Assembly (NCBI RefSeq): GCF_018294505.1
Contig: NC_057807.1
Span: 183,251,420 to 183,315,419 of the forward strand
Direction: 5' to 3'
DNA length: 64,000 bases
Source: Triticum aestivum
Taxonomy: Eukaryota; Streptophyta; Magnoliopsida; Poales; Poaceae
Shown here: positions 33,801-44,928 of the stretch, one piece after another
Position numbering within the stretch: the stretch's first letter is position 1
Layout of the letters: each line of letters starts with the position of its first letter
Translations under genes and position numbers: made by a program
Notes under the pieces: generated by a model
What the model saw: only the letters and a program-made list of their open reading frames with translations
What the model was told of the DNA's origin: nothing
Database searches by the model: none

Positions 33801-34834
33801 CCTGTATTTACAAGAAAGTGAGTGGGAGCTCTGTAGCATTTCTGATATTATATGTAGATGACATATTATTAATTGGAAATGATATAGAATTTCTGGATAG
33901 CATAAAGGGATACTTGAATAAAAGTTTTTCAATGAAAGACCTCGGTGAAGCTGCTTACATATTGGGCATCAAGATCTATAGAGATAGATCAAGACGCTTA
34001 ATAGGACTTTCACAAAGCACATACCTTGACAAAATTTTGAAAAAGTTCAAGATGGATCAGGCAAAGAAAGGGTTCTTACCCGTGCTACAAGGTGTGAAGT
34101 TGAGTCAAACTCAATGCCCGACCACAGCAGAAGATAGAGAGAAAATGAAAGATGTTCCCTATGCTTCAGCCATAGGCTCTATCATGTATGCAAAGCTGTG
34201 TACCAGACCCGACGTATGCTTAGCAATAAGCTTGGCAGGAAGGTACCAAAGTAATCCAGGAGTGGATCACTGGACAACAGTCAAGAACATCCTGAAATAC
34301 CTGAAAAGGACTAAGGATATGTTTCTCGTATATGGAGGTGACAAAGAGCTAGTCGTAAATGGTTACGTCGATGCAAGCTTTGACACTGATCCGGATGATT
34401 CTAAATCGCAAACCGGATACGTGTTTTTATTAAACGGTGGAGCTGTAAGTTGGTGCAGTTCTAAACAAAGCGTCGTGGCGGGATCTACATGTGAAGCGGA
34501 GTACATAGCTGCTTCTGAAGCAGCGAATGAAGGAGTCTGGATGAAGGAGTTCATTTCCGATCTAGGTGTCATACCTAGTGCATCGGGACCGATGAATATC
34601 TTCTGTGACAATACTGGTGCAATTGCCTTGGCAAAGGAATCCAGATTTCACAAGAGGACCAAGCACATCAAGAGACGCTTCAATTCCATTCAGGACCAAG
34701 TCCAAGTGGGAGACATAGAGATTTGCAAAATACATACGGATCTGAATGTAGCAGACCCGTTGACTAAGCCTCTCTCACGAGCAAAACATGATCAGCACCA
34801 AGACTCCATGGGTGTTAGAATCATTACTATGTAA
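30849..34834 (+). pseudogene. Element A gag-pol, broken; RT-RNase H half still open
   Basis: Copia polyprotein of the same type as E, starting at the ATG at 30849 (MARAVVPLNFNAF). Gag, the zinc knuckle CFYCKQTGHWKRNC (about 31604-31645) and protease VFDTGSVANIC (about 31750-31782) are in one frame up to about 32000. There, loss of one A relative to B shifts the frame. Further breaks: TGA for a conserved Trp (32165-32167), TAA (32483-32485), and TAA (33176-33178) in the integrase-RT linker. Integrase catalytic segments (HTDVCGP, SDRGGEY, NGVSERRNR) remain readable. From 33242 to 34834 an unbroken 530-codon frame encodes RT with YVDD and RNase H. Full Gag-Pol cannot be made; whether the RT-RNase H frame is translated is unknown. 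Confidence 0.9.
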
Positions 34835-34867
34835 TCTAGATTATTGACTCTAGTGTAAGTGGGAGAC

Positions 34868-36602
34868 TGAAGGAAATATGCCCTAGAGGCAATAATAAAG
34901 TTATTATTTATTTCCTTATATCATGATAAATGTTTATTATTCATGCTAGAATTGTATTAACCGGAAACATGATACATGTGTGAATACATAGACAAACATA
35001 TAGTCACTAGTATGCCTCTACTTGACTAGCTCATTAATCAAAGATGGTTATGTTTCCTAACCATAGACATGTGTTGTCATTTGATTAATAAGGTCACATC
35101 ATTAGGAGAATAATGTGATTGACATGACCCATCCTGTTAGCTTAGCACTTGATCGTTTAGTATTCTGCTATTGCTTTCTTCATGACTTATACATGTTCCT
35201 GTAACTATGTGAATTATGCAACTCCCGTTTACCGGAGGAACACTTTGGGTACTACCAAACGTCACAACGTAACTGGGTGATTATAAAGGAGTACTACAGG
35301 TGTCTCCAAAGGTACATGTTGAGTTGGCGTATTTCAAGATTAGGTTTTGTCACTCCGATTGTCGGAGAGGTATCTCTGGGCCCTCTCGGTAATACTCATC
35401 ACTTAAGCCTTGCAAGCATTATAACTAATAAGTTAGTTATGAGATGACGTATTACAGAACGAGTAAAGAGACTTGCCGGTAACGAGATTGAACTAGGTAT
35501 TGGATACCGACGATCAAATCTCGGGCAAGTAACATACCGATGACAAAGGGAACAACGTATGTTGTTATGTGGTTTGACCGATAAAGATCTTCGTAGAATA
35601 TGTAGGAACCAATATGGGCATCCAGGTCCCGCTATTGGTTATTGACCGAGAATGGTTTTAGGTCATGTCTACATAGTTCTCGAACCCGTAGGGTCCGCAC
35701 GCTTAACGTTTCGATGACAGTTTTATTATGAGTTTATAAGTTTTGATGTACCGAAGTTTGTTCAGAGTCCCGGATGTGATCACGGACATGACGAGGAGTC
35801 TCGGAATGGTCGAGACATAAAGATTGATATATTGGAAGCCTATGTTTGGACATCGGAATGGTTCCGGGTGAAATCGGCATTTTACCGGAGAACCAGGAGG
35901 TTACCGGAACCCCCCGGGGGGTTAATGGGCCTACATGGGCCACGAGGGAGAAGAGGGAAGGAGCCAGGAGGGGCCGCGCGCCCCTCCCCCTCCTAGTCCG
36001 AATAGGACAACGGAAGGGGGGCGGCGCCCCCCCTTTCCTTCCCCTCTTCCTCCTCTTTCCCCCCCTTCTCCTACTCCTACTTGGAAAGAGGGAGTCCTAC
36101 TCCCGGTGGGAGTAGGACTCCCCCCCTTGGCGCGCCCTCTAGGCCGGCCGCCTCCTCCCCCCTGGCTCCTTTATATACGGGGGCGGGGGGCACCCCAAAG
36201 ACACACAAGTTGATCTACGGATCGTTCCTTAGCCGTGTGCGGTGCCCCTTCCACCATATTCCACCTCGGTCATATCGTCGCGGAGTTTAGGCGAAGCCCT
36301 GCGCCGGTAGAACATCATCATCGTCACCACGCCGTCGTGCTGACGGAACTCATCTCCGGAGCCTTTGCTAGATCGGAGGCTCGGAGATCGTCATCGAGCT
36401 GAACGTGTGCTGAACTCGGAGGCCCCATACGTTCGGTGCTTGGATCGGTCGGATCGTGAAGACGTACGACTACATCAACCGCGTTGTGCTAACGCTTCCG
36501 CTTACGGTCTACGAGGGTACGTAGACGAACACTCTCCCCTCTCGTTGCTATATCATCAGCATGATCTTGCGTGTGCGTAGGATTTTTTTTGAAATTACTA
36601 CG
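34868..36602 (+). repeat. 3' LTR of element A (main part)
   Basis: This LTR matches 27876-29607 with scattered substitutions. It stops at TTACTACG (36602), where B's LTR starts at once. The missing TTCCCCAACA tail is at 59406-59415. The hairpin and TATA region are conserved. Confidence 0.95.
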
Positions 36603-38342
36603 TGAAGGAAATATGCCCTAGAGGCAATAATAAAGTTATTATTTCTTTCCTTATATCATGATAAATGTTTATTGTTCATGCTAGAATTGTATTAACCGGA
36701 AACATGATACATGTGTGAATACATAGACAAACATATAGTCACTAGTATGCCTCTACTTGACTAGCTCATTAATCAAAGATGGTTATGTTTCCTAACCATA
36801 GACATGTGTTGTCATTTGATTAATAAGGTAACATCATTAGGAGAATAATGTGATTGACATGACCCATCCCGTTAGCTTAGCACTTGATCGTTTAGTATTC
36901 TGCTATTGCTTTCTTCATGACTTATACATGTTCCTGTAACTATGAGAATTATGCAACTCCCGTTTACCGGAGGAACACTTTGGGTACTACCAAACGTCAC
37001 AACGTAACTGCGTGATTATAAAGGAGTACTACAGGTGTCTCCAAAGGTACATGTTGAGTTGGCGTATTTCGAGATTAGGTTTTGTCACTCCGATTGTCGG
37101 AGAGGTATCTCTGGGCCCTCTCGGTAATACTCATCACTTAAGCCTTGCAAGCATTATAACTAATAAGTTAGTTATGAGATGACGTATTATAGAACGAGTA
37201 AAGAGACTTGCCGGTAACGAGATTGAACTAGGTATTGGATACCGACGATCAAATCTCGGGCAAGTAACATACCGATGACAAAGGGAACAACGTATGTTGT
37301 TATGCGGTTTGACCGATAAAGATCTTCATAGAATATGTAGGAACCAATATGGGCATCCAGGTCCCGCTATTGGTTATTGATCGAGAATGGTTTTAGGTCA
37401 TGTCTACATAGTTCTCGAACCCGTAGGGTCCGCACGCTTAATGTTTCGATGACAATTTTATTATGAGTTTATAAGTTTTGATGTACCAAAGTTTGTTCGG
37501 GGTCCCGGATGTGATCACGGACATGACGAGGAGTCTCGAAATGGTCGAGACATAAAGATTGATATATTGGACGACTATATTTGGACACCGGAAAGGTTCC
37601 GGGTGATTTCGGAGAAAACCGGAGTGCCGGGGGGGTTACCGGAACCCCCCGAGAGAGTATTGGGCCTATGGGCCTTAGGGGAAAGGAGAGAGGGGCGGCC
37701 AGCATGGGCCGCGCGCCCCCTGCCCCCTCTGGTCCGAATTGGACTAGGAGGGGGGGCGGCGCCCCCCCTTTCCTTCCCCCTCTCCCCCTTCCTTCCCCCT
37801 CCTAGTAGGAGTAGGAAAGGAGGAGTCCTACTCCTACTAGGAGGAGGATTCCTCCTCCCTTGGCGCGCCCAAAGGGGCCGGCCGGCCTCCCCCCTCCTCC
37901 TTTATATACGGGGGCAGGGGGCACCCCATAGACACACAAGTTGATCTACGGATCGTTCCTTAGCCGTGTGCGGTGCCCCCTTCCACCATATTCCACCTCG
38001 GTCATATCGTCGCGAAGCTTAGGCGAAGCCCTGCGCCGGTAGAACATCAACATCGTCACCACGCCGTCGTGCTGACGGAACTCATCTCCGGAGCTCGGCT
38101 GGATCGGAGGCCGGAGATCATCATCGAGCTGAACGTGTGCTGAACTCGGAGGCCCCGTACGTTCGGTGCTTGGATCGGTCGGATTGTGAAGACGTACGAC
38201 TACATCAACCGCGTTGTTATAACGCTTCCGCTAACGGTCTACGAGGGTACGTGGACATGCACTCTCCCCTCTCGTTGCTATGCCATCAACATGATCTTGC
38301 GTGTGCGTAGGAATTTTTTTGAAATTACTACGAAACCCAACA
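36603..38342 (+). repeat. 5' LTR of element B
   Basis: LTR of 1740 bp, TGAAGGAAATATGCCC to AAACCCAACA. Instead of A's perfect hairpin it has overlapping imperfect inverted repeats at 37807-37858 built from AGGAGTAGGA/TCCTACTCCT and GGAGGA/TCCTCC blocks, still upstream of TTTATATACGGG. Confidence 0.95.
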
Positions 38343-39320
38343 GTGGCATCCGAGCCTAGGTTTTATGCGTTGATGTTATATGCACGAGTACAACACAAGT
38401 GAGCTGTGGGCGATACAAGTGATACTGCTTACCAGCATGTCATACTTTGGTTCGGCGGTATTGTGAGATGAAGCGGCCCGGACCGACATTACGCGTACGC
38501 TTACGCGAGACTGGTTTCACCGCTACGAGCACTCGTGCTTAAAGGTGACTGGCGGGTGTCTGTCTCTCTCACTTTAGCTGAATCGAGTGTGGCTACGCCC
38601 GGTCCTTGCGAAGGTTAAAACAGCACCCACTTGACAAACTATCGTTGTGGGTTTTGATGCGTAGGTAAGAACGGTTCTTGCTAAGCCCGTAGCAGCCACG
38701 TAAAGTTTGCAACAACAAAGTAGAGGACGTCTAACTTGTTTTTGCAAGGCATGCTGTGATGTGATATGGCCAAGACGTGATGCTATATTTTATTGTATGA
38801 GATGATCATGTTTTGTAACCGAAGTTATCGGCAACTGGCAGGAGCCATATGGTTGTCGCTTTATTGTATGAAATGCAAATGCCCTGTAATTGCTTTACTT
38901 TACCACTAAGCGGTAGCGATAGTCATAGAAGCAATAGATGGCATAGACGACAACGATGCTACGATGGAGATCAAGGTGTCGCGCTGGTGACGATGGTGAT
39001 CATGACGGTGCTTCGAAGATGGAGATCACAAGCACAAGATGATGATGGCCATATCATATCACTTATATTGATTGCATGTGATGTTTATCCTTTATGCATC
39101 TTATCTTGCTTTGATTGAAGGTAGCATTTTAAGATGATCTCTCACTAATTATCAAGAAGTGTTCTCCCTGAGTATGCACCGTTGCGAAAGTTCTTCGTGC
39201 TGAGACACCACGTGATGATCGGGTGTGATAGGCTCTACGTTCAAATACAACGGGTGCAAAACAGTTGCACACGCGGAATACTCAGGTTATACTTGACGAG
39301 CCTAGCATATACAGATATGG
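38343..39320 (+). other. Element B leader, part before C
   Basis: This begins with the primer-site variant TGGCATCCGAGCCTAGG (38344-38360) and parallels A's leader from 29618. It ends at …CAGATATGG, whose last five bases are the target duplication of C. It continues at 53442. Confidence 0.9.
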
Positions 39321-42300
39321 TGTCACACCCTAGCTAGTAATGCATTAGAGTGTTGCATCATGTTTATTCTTTCACCAGAAACCTGAAATGGGGATGACAG
39401 AACCCCCAGTCCCCTCTGAAACCAACTAGGGTTTACTAAAAACTTTTTCAATGAACCTGAAATGCCCTTCTAAAATGCCCATCATTTTTGTCTTGGTTCA
39501 GAACCTCTGCCAAAAGTGGTGCACATTTTCCCAGGCCATCTTAGGGTTTTTGAATTAAATCATAAATATTTGAATTTGGGCATTTAAAATTATATAAAAT
39601 ATTTAAATGCTCAAATATCTCCAAACTAAAATGTTTCATGTTGGAAATAATCCAACTATGGACCAGGAGTAGTTTGGTGATTTTAGGAGTAACCTAAGTA
39701 TTTTATTTAATTCAACAAAGTTGCAGAAGTATTAAAAAAACAGAAAACAGAAAGAAATGGAAAAAACTTACCTGGCGCCCAGCACCCGGCCCACCTGCCG
39801 GGCCAGCCCAGCGCCGCTCCAGCGAGCTGCTTGCCGGCCAGGCAGGCAGGCAGGTGCCCGACGGCGACCACAGCGCGCGCCACGCACCTGCTCGCCGCCT
39901 CGCCGCTCCCCTCGCCCGGTGACGTCGTGGATCAGCCTCTCTCGCTCCCCCGAACCCCCCAGACACCCCCTCTCCTCTCCAGCTCCTCCCCCTCGCGCTC
40001 CACCGCCATGACCGACGCCACCATCGCCGTGCCTTCGTCGTAGCCGTGCTCCCCGCCGCCCGTGCGTCCTCTCAGCGTGTCCAGGAGCTCCGCCGCTGTC
40101 CACTCCATCGAGCAAGCCGAGCCCCGAGCGCTCGCAACGCCCGAGTCCACCGCAACGACCTCGCCCGAACCGCCGTCGCCGGAGATCCCCTTCAACGCCG
40201 TCGTCGCTCCGGTCCATCTCCGGCCACACCAAGGGCTTCGTCGCACTCACTGTGAGCTTAGCCATCTTCCCCTCCCTTCCGTTCCTGCTCCCGAGCCGTG
40301 TAGCGACCTCCCGGAGCTCAACCGCACCCACCACCGTGGAGCTCGTCGCCGACGTGCTCCCGGTCATCCTCCGGTCACTCCATGGTGTCCGTCATGCTCA
40401 CCGTGTCACTTAGCACCTAGCTAGCCACTCCCCGAGCCTCACCGACCCCTCTAGCGTCAAGTTCGTCTTCGGCTGAACCCCGGTGGCCGCCAAAGTCGTC
40501 GCCGGCGCCAACTCCGGCCACCCCGACCCCAACGGACTCCACCAAGAGCTGCGGCTCGTCCTCAGCTCCACTTTGGTGGTCTCCGCGACCCATTTAGTGG
40601 CCAAAACGGCCAAAACCACTTCCGCCGCCGCGTCGGGCTCGCCGGCGGCTAAACGCCGGTGCAGCCGACCCGGGTTTGACCACGGGTGGGCCCTGGTTGA
40701 CTCCCCTGAGTCAATGACAGGTGGGGCCCAGCCCTGTTAATTAAACAGGTTTAGTTTTAGTTAAACTTTAATTAATCTAATCACACTGACACACGGGACC
40801 CACTGTCAGGTTTGACCCGGTCGTGTTCCGTTGACCTGCTGACGTCACACTGACGTCAGGCTGACGCAATAATTGATTTTCTAGAATTAATCTAATATAG
40901 GAAATTCCAGAATATAGTTTAAACTTCAAAAATTCATAACTTTTATTCTGTAACTCCAAATCAGACAAATTATATATGAAAAATGATCAGAAAAATCCAA
41001 TCTATCCATCTGTACTATTTTCATGCATGATTAAACAAGTTAACCTGATGTTTAATGCAGAACAAGGAAAAGCACTTTAAAAGGCCATGTTTGAGTTTGA
41101 AATTTGAATCTTTGATTCAAATTGGTTCAAACCCTTCTGGTCTTAGTTGCATTAGCCCAACACACTCATATTGCTATGTTTCATGCATGCATCATATTGT
41201 TGCACATTGTTTGGTGATGGTTGTGTATCGGTGTTCTTTGCGGCAGGTTCTGCCCCCGAGGGGTACCGTGATTACCCTAACGAAGAACCGTATCAGTGCA
41301 TCGAATCATCAGGCAAGCAACCAACCTTTTGATCATATCAATACAATCCCATGTTCTCGCTCCTGCTCTCTTTTACTGCATTAAGACAACGCGTTTCAAA
41401 CTGCTGTGTGCTATGGTAGTTGAACCCATTTCCTCTGCATGACCTGTCCTTGCCACAGTAACTAGATGAAACCCACTAGCATGTGTAGGAGTTGATTGAG
41501 CCATATGTATGTGTTGTTCCTACCTTGCTATGCCTGCTATGCTTAGAGTCGTGTCAGGTCTGGTTCATCTGGGTGATGGCTAGAGTGAAATGATTATGTC
41601 GGTAATGAGAGTGGTGTGGTGAACACGATTTGGTAAAGGTATCGATGAGAGGCCATGTAGGAGTACATGGTGGGTTGTTTCATTGAAGCCGACCTTAAGC
41701 ACTGAGATCTGTATGTGTGATTTAAGATACAGCTACTACCATGCATTGGGCCCTGAAATATGACCCCGCTCGACTTCTTATTCACCCTAGCTCTCTGTCC
41801 AGGAGTTGCAAGTAGTTTCTGGTGTTTGTAGCCTACTGGAGGCCGTGGACAGCGCTGACCGTAGGGGTGGGCTCTGATGCGGTAGGTACGTGGCCGGGTG
41901 TACCGAATACCCGTTAGGTATCTCGGGAACCCTGTTCACATCGTTCGGGGCCGTATGGGAAACCTCGGCCGGACTCCCTGCGGATGGAACCTGGATAGGC
42001 GATAAACCTGGACTAGAGGCTTAAGTGTTTAGGTAGGTCGTGGTCTACACCCACGTCGGCTTTCGCTTGAAGTCTGCCGAGCACATGTCGTGTGCAGACG
42101 CTAAGTGGGGGAAACATGTATGAAGAAGTACACCCCTGCAGGGTTATCATGATCTATTCGAATAGCCGCGTCCGCGGTAAAGGACTACTTGGTTGCCTAT
42201 ACAGTTCATAGACAAGTAAATGGAAACTACTAAAAGCCTCAAGATAAGTGTGAGTGCCGAGGATGGCTCTTCCGTAGGAAGACGGAGGTGGATCCTCGGT

Positions 42301-42759
42301 AGTGTATTGAAGTGGAGAGTAGTGGACTCGTGTGCGCAAAACCATTTCAAGTTGGAGTCTCGTAGGTTAGCCTAGCCAAGAGTCAAAGCTGGCTTGCTGC
42401 AATAACTCCACCAACCCTTCTCGATAATATGCATGTATGTAGGATCTGATATAAGTCTTGCTGAGTACCTTTGTACTCATGTTGCTATAATTTACATTTT
42501 TACAGAAGACGCTGCAACCCCTTCTGATGGGTTCTACGTAGACGTTGACATCAATGAGTAGGCTAAGGCCCAGGTGGTGATCCTGAGCTTGTGAAGGACC
42601 ACGTAGTATAACTAGGCTTTCCAAGCCTCTTTTATTTTACTAGTTGTCTGTACTCAGACAAGCTACTTCCGCTGCTGGTTTGTATGACTGTATGACTTGA
42701 ATACTGGGTCGTGTGACCCGTACCTGTGTGTATGATTATGTATGGCTCCCTGAGCCTTA

Positions 42760-42765
42760 AATAAA
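42760..42765 (+). terminator. Poly(A) signal-like AATAAA in the C LTR
   Basis: AATAAA within TTAAATAAAGTACTTG. In the 3' LTR (52826-52831) it would direct polyadenylation of the genomic RNA. This is inferred from motif and position. Confidence 0.5.
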
Positions 42766-43032
42766 GTACTTGTGTCGTAGAGTCATGTTGTGATGCCATG
42801 TTGTATTTGCACATATCGAGCATACTGTGTGTATGCTATTGAAATGCTTGGTATGTGTGGGATCTGACTATCTAGTTGTTTATCTTTAGTAGCCTCTCTT
42901 ACCGGGAAATGTCTCCTAGTGTTACCACTGAGCCATGGTAGCTTGCTACTGCTTTGGAACACTTAGGCTGGCCGGCATGTGTCCTTCTTCGTTCCGGTGT
43001 CTGTCCCTTCGGGGAAATGTCACGCATTGAGT

Positions 43033-43100
43033 ACCGGAGTCCTGTTAGCCCGCTACAGCCCGGTTTACCGGAGTCCTGCTAGCCCAGTGCTACAGCCCGG
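43033..43100. repeat. 34-bp tandem repeat in U5 of C
   Basis: Two units starting ACCGGAGTCCTG at 43033 and 43067, each ending in CTACAGCCCGG. The same pair is in the 3' LTR at 53099-53166. Confidence 0.8.
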
Positions 43101-43270
43101 ACCCTCTTGCTGATGACCGACACGTTCGAAGCTGGGTCATGGATGCCTCTCCCTGTAAGTCTGTGCCACTTTGGGTTTACAACTAGTCATGTCAGCCCGG
43201 GCTCCTTAACATATGGATGCTAGCGACACTATCATATACGTGAGCCAAAAGGCGCAAACGGTCCCGGGCA

Positions 43271-43279
43271 AAGGTAAGG
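43271..43279 (+). promoter_or_regulatory. Candidate 5' splice site in U5 of C
   Basis: AAG|GTAAGG, with the cut between 43273 and 43274, is close to the plant donor consensus and lies about 500 bp downstream of AATAAA, inside the transcribed U5. Acceptor-like sites directly precede the ATGs at 43813 and 44929. This is prediction only. Confidence 0.4.
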
Positions 43280-43370
43280 CGACACCCGTGGGGATACCGT
43301 GCGTGAGGCCGCAAAGTGATATGAGGTGTTACGGGCTAGATCGATGTGTCATCGAGTCGGGGTCCTGACA

Positions 43371-43812
43371 GTGTTGGTATCAGAGACGGACTGCATGTAG
43401 GTTCTCCAAGCCAAACTGGTCGATGTTGAGTCTAGAAATTCTTTAGTTATATGTAGGGGAATTGTTTGTGGGTTGGAACGAAAGGCTCTTTTTACTCCTT
43501 TATCTTATGACATTCTGATCTGAGTCAGTCTATTCTTCCACCGGGGGTTAAGGAATTAGGATCTATTCTCTCTATCAGGATCATGTGTTACTAATCAGTA
43601 GTACCTTATAGGTTTGATGGTTACAAGCCTAGTTCAGTTCTACTACCACATTATGTTGCTAGGATGGACTCAGAACTTTGATATGATGATGTTGAGTGTG
43701 AATGAAATCCTTTGTCAAATGTCTCAAAATCCTTCTTGAGCATTTACAGCTGTTATGCTGCCGAAATTTTGCTAGAAATTCTAATGCCTTTGCATTATGA
43801 TTGTGTTTTCAG
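43371..43812 (+). other. Leader of element C
   Basis: Starts with GTGT and the initiator-Met primer site TGGTATCAGAGACGGA (43375-43390). It ends in a pyrimidine-rich TTGTGTTTTCAG immediately before an ATG, a strong acceptor-like context. No other coding potential. Confidence 0.8.
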
Positions 43813-44586
43813 ATGGCCACTCGCGACCTCAATCAAGTGGTTTGCCTGACTCGATGCCTAGATGTACCCGGTCATACCGCCATGTTGGTCAGGGTAATGA
43901 CTGAGGCTGGATACCGTTGGTATCCTGAGTACACGGTCGAAGAGCAATTCCGAGACTTTAATCAAAGCCAGTATCTCTGCACTGTCAGGATATTTCCATC
44001 TTATCCTGGGTCCACCGAGCCCCTTCACTGCTCCTATGGACTCGGGGTTACTATTGAGATGGCTGTGCAGGATGCCGCCTACTCTATGATGACCATCATG
44101 CGAGTCAGGTCTGGCCTATTTCGGGACTCTGACTTTCGGTATATGCCAGGATCACTTCCGGGAGCACAAGGGTATCTCCAGGCTATCTATGCTGACCCCA
44201 CTCAGGAGGATTCACGGACCCGCACTACTGCTGAGATGCTCGAGGATAAGGATCGTGAAAATCGGGCCTTGAGGCTAGAGCTTTTTAATACCCGTGCTGA
44301 CCATTGGGCCACGTTGACTCGGTTTGCACCGGCGGTGCAAGCTGGATATTCGGATATGCGCGATCTCTATCCTGTGAGATCTGCTCTGCCAGATGTGATG
44401 GGTTGGCGTGATGTAGGAGGCATCACCCCACCTCGCGGTCCCCGCAGGCCACCGTCTGTTGGTCCAAGACCTCATCCTAGTCCCTATGGTCCACAAGCTC
44501 CGCGAGATCGTCTGTTTCCGGATGATCATGTTGAGCTTCCAGGCTATGGAGGTAATTTCTACGAGGACTACTACGGATCGGTCTGA
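43813..44586 (+). CDS. Extra ORF upstream of gag in element C, function unknown
   Basis: A 257-codon frame from the ATG at 43813 (MATRDLNQVV) to TGA, uninterrupted. It is not gag, protease, RT or integrase. Residues about 22-97 have the order helix, three strands, helix: YPEYTVEEQF, then YLCTVRIF, then a strand ending in GLGVT, then IEMAVQDAAYSMMTIM. That resembles a double-stranded-RNA-binding domain, including a small residue-rich turn before the last helix, but the basic residues usual at the start of that helix are missing. Residues about 138-165 are charged and heptad-like (possible coiled coil). Residues 205-231 are rich in Pro, Arg and Gly, and the C-terminus is acidic and aromatic. 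Its place between primer site and gag, with its own possible 3' UTR, suggests a separately expressed accessory protein. The fold is my inference. Confidence 0.75.
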   Translation: MATRDLNQVVCLTRCLDVPGHTAMLVRVMTEAGYRWYPEYTVEEQFRDFNQSQYLCTVRIFPSYPGSTEPLHCSYGLGVTIEMAVQDAAYSMMTIMRVRSGLFRDSDFRYMPGSLPGAQGYLQAIYADPTQEDSRTRTTAEMLEDKDRENRALRLELFNTRADHWATLTRFAPAVQAGYSDMRDLYPVRSALPDVMGWRDVGGITPPRGPRRPPSVGPRPHPSPYGPQAPRDRLFPDDHVELPGYGGNFYEDYYGSV

Positions 44587-44928
44587 GTTAGTGGTAGTAT
44601 CACTAGTTTGTACTAGCTGTGTCGTCTATCGTCCTGCGTGACTCGTAGGATATGACCTAGTTTGTACCGCTTCCGGAGGTGTAGAAAAATAATGTATAGG
44701 AGCTTGGGATGCCTCCGATGTGATGTAATCTTCCTTTCACCGTAACAGTACCTTGTTTGGTTTTGTACTAAACCTTGTATGGTGTGTATGACGATGGAAT
44801 AAAGAAGCAGTTTCTGTATCTACCATGTCATACGGATGATCATCTTGCATTCCGAGTTATTCCTTACATTCTGTATCCTATGTCGGAATCTTATCATTCT
44901 GACTAAATCATTGTCTTGTTTACCTAGG
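44587..44928 (+). other. Spacer between the extra ORF and gag of C
   Basis: 342 bp without a good frame. It contains GGAATAAAGAAG (44795-44806), a poly(A)-signal-like motif, and ends TTGTCTTGTTTACCTAGG just before the gag ATG, again acceptor-like. Its composition resembles a gene 3' UTR. Confidence 0.6.

Larger units (their letters stand above)
39321..43370 (+). repeat. 5' LTR of element C
   Basis: LTR of 4050 bp from TGTCACACCCTAG to GGTCCTGACA. About 39775-40740 is a GC-rich island; the flanks are AT-rich. An AATAAA signal at 42760-42765 suggests R ends soon after it, leaving about 0.6 kb of U5 with a 34-bp tandem repeat and a splice-donor-like site. Open frames inside the island are not kept in the other LTR, so I call no gene. 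Confidence 0.95.

Noticed and set aside
39768..40367. 199-codon minus-strand frame in the 5' LTR of C
   Set aside because: The matching region of the 3' LTR is broken into shorter frames, so it is not maintained.
41055..41384. Frame present in both LTRs of C (also 51121-51450)
   Set aside because: Shared because LTRs are copies of each other; no domain and no codon bias seen.
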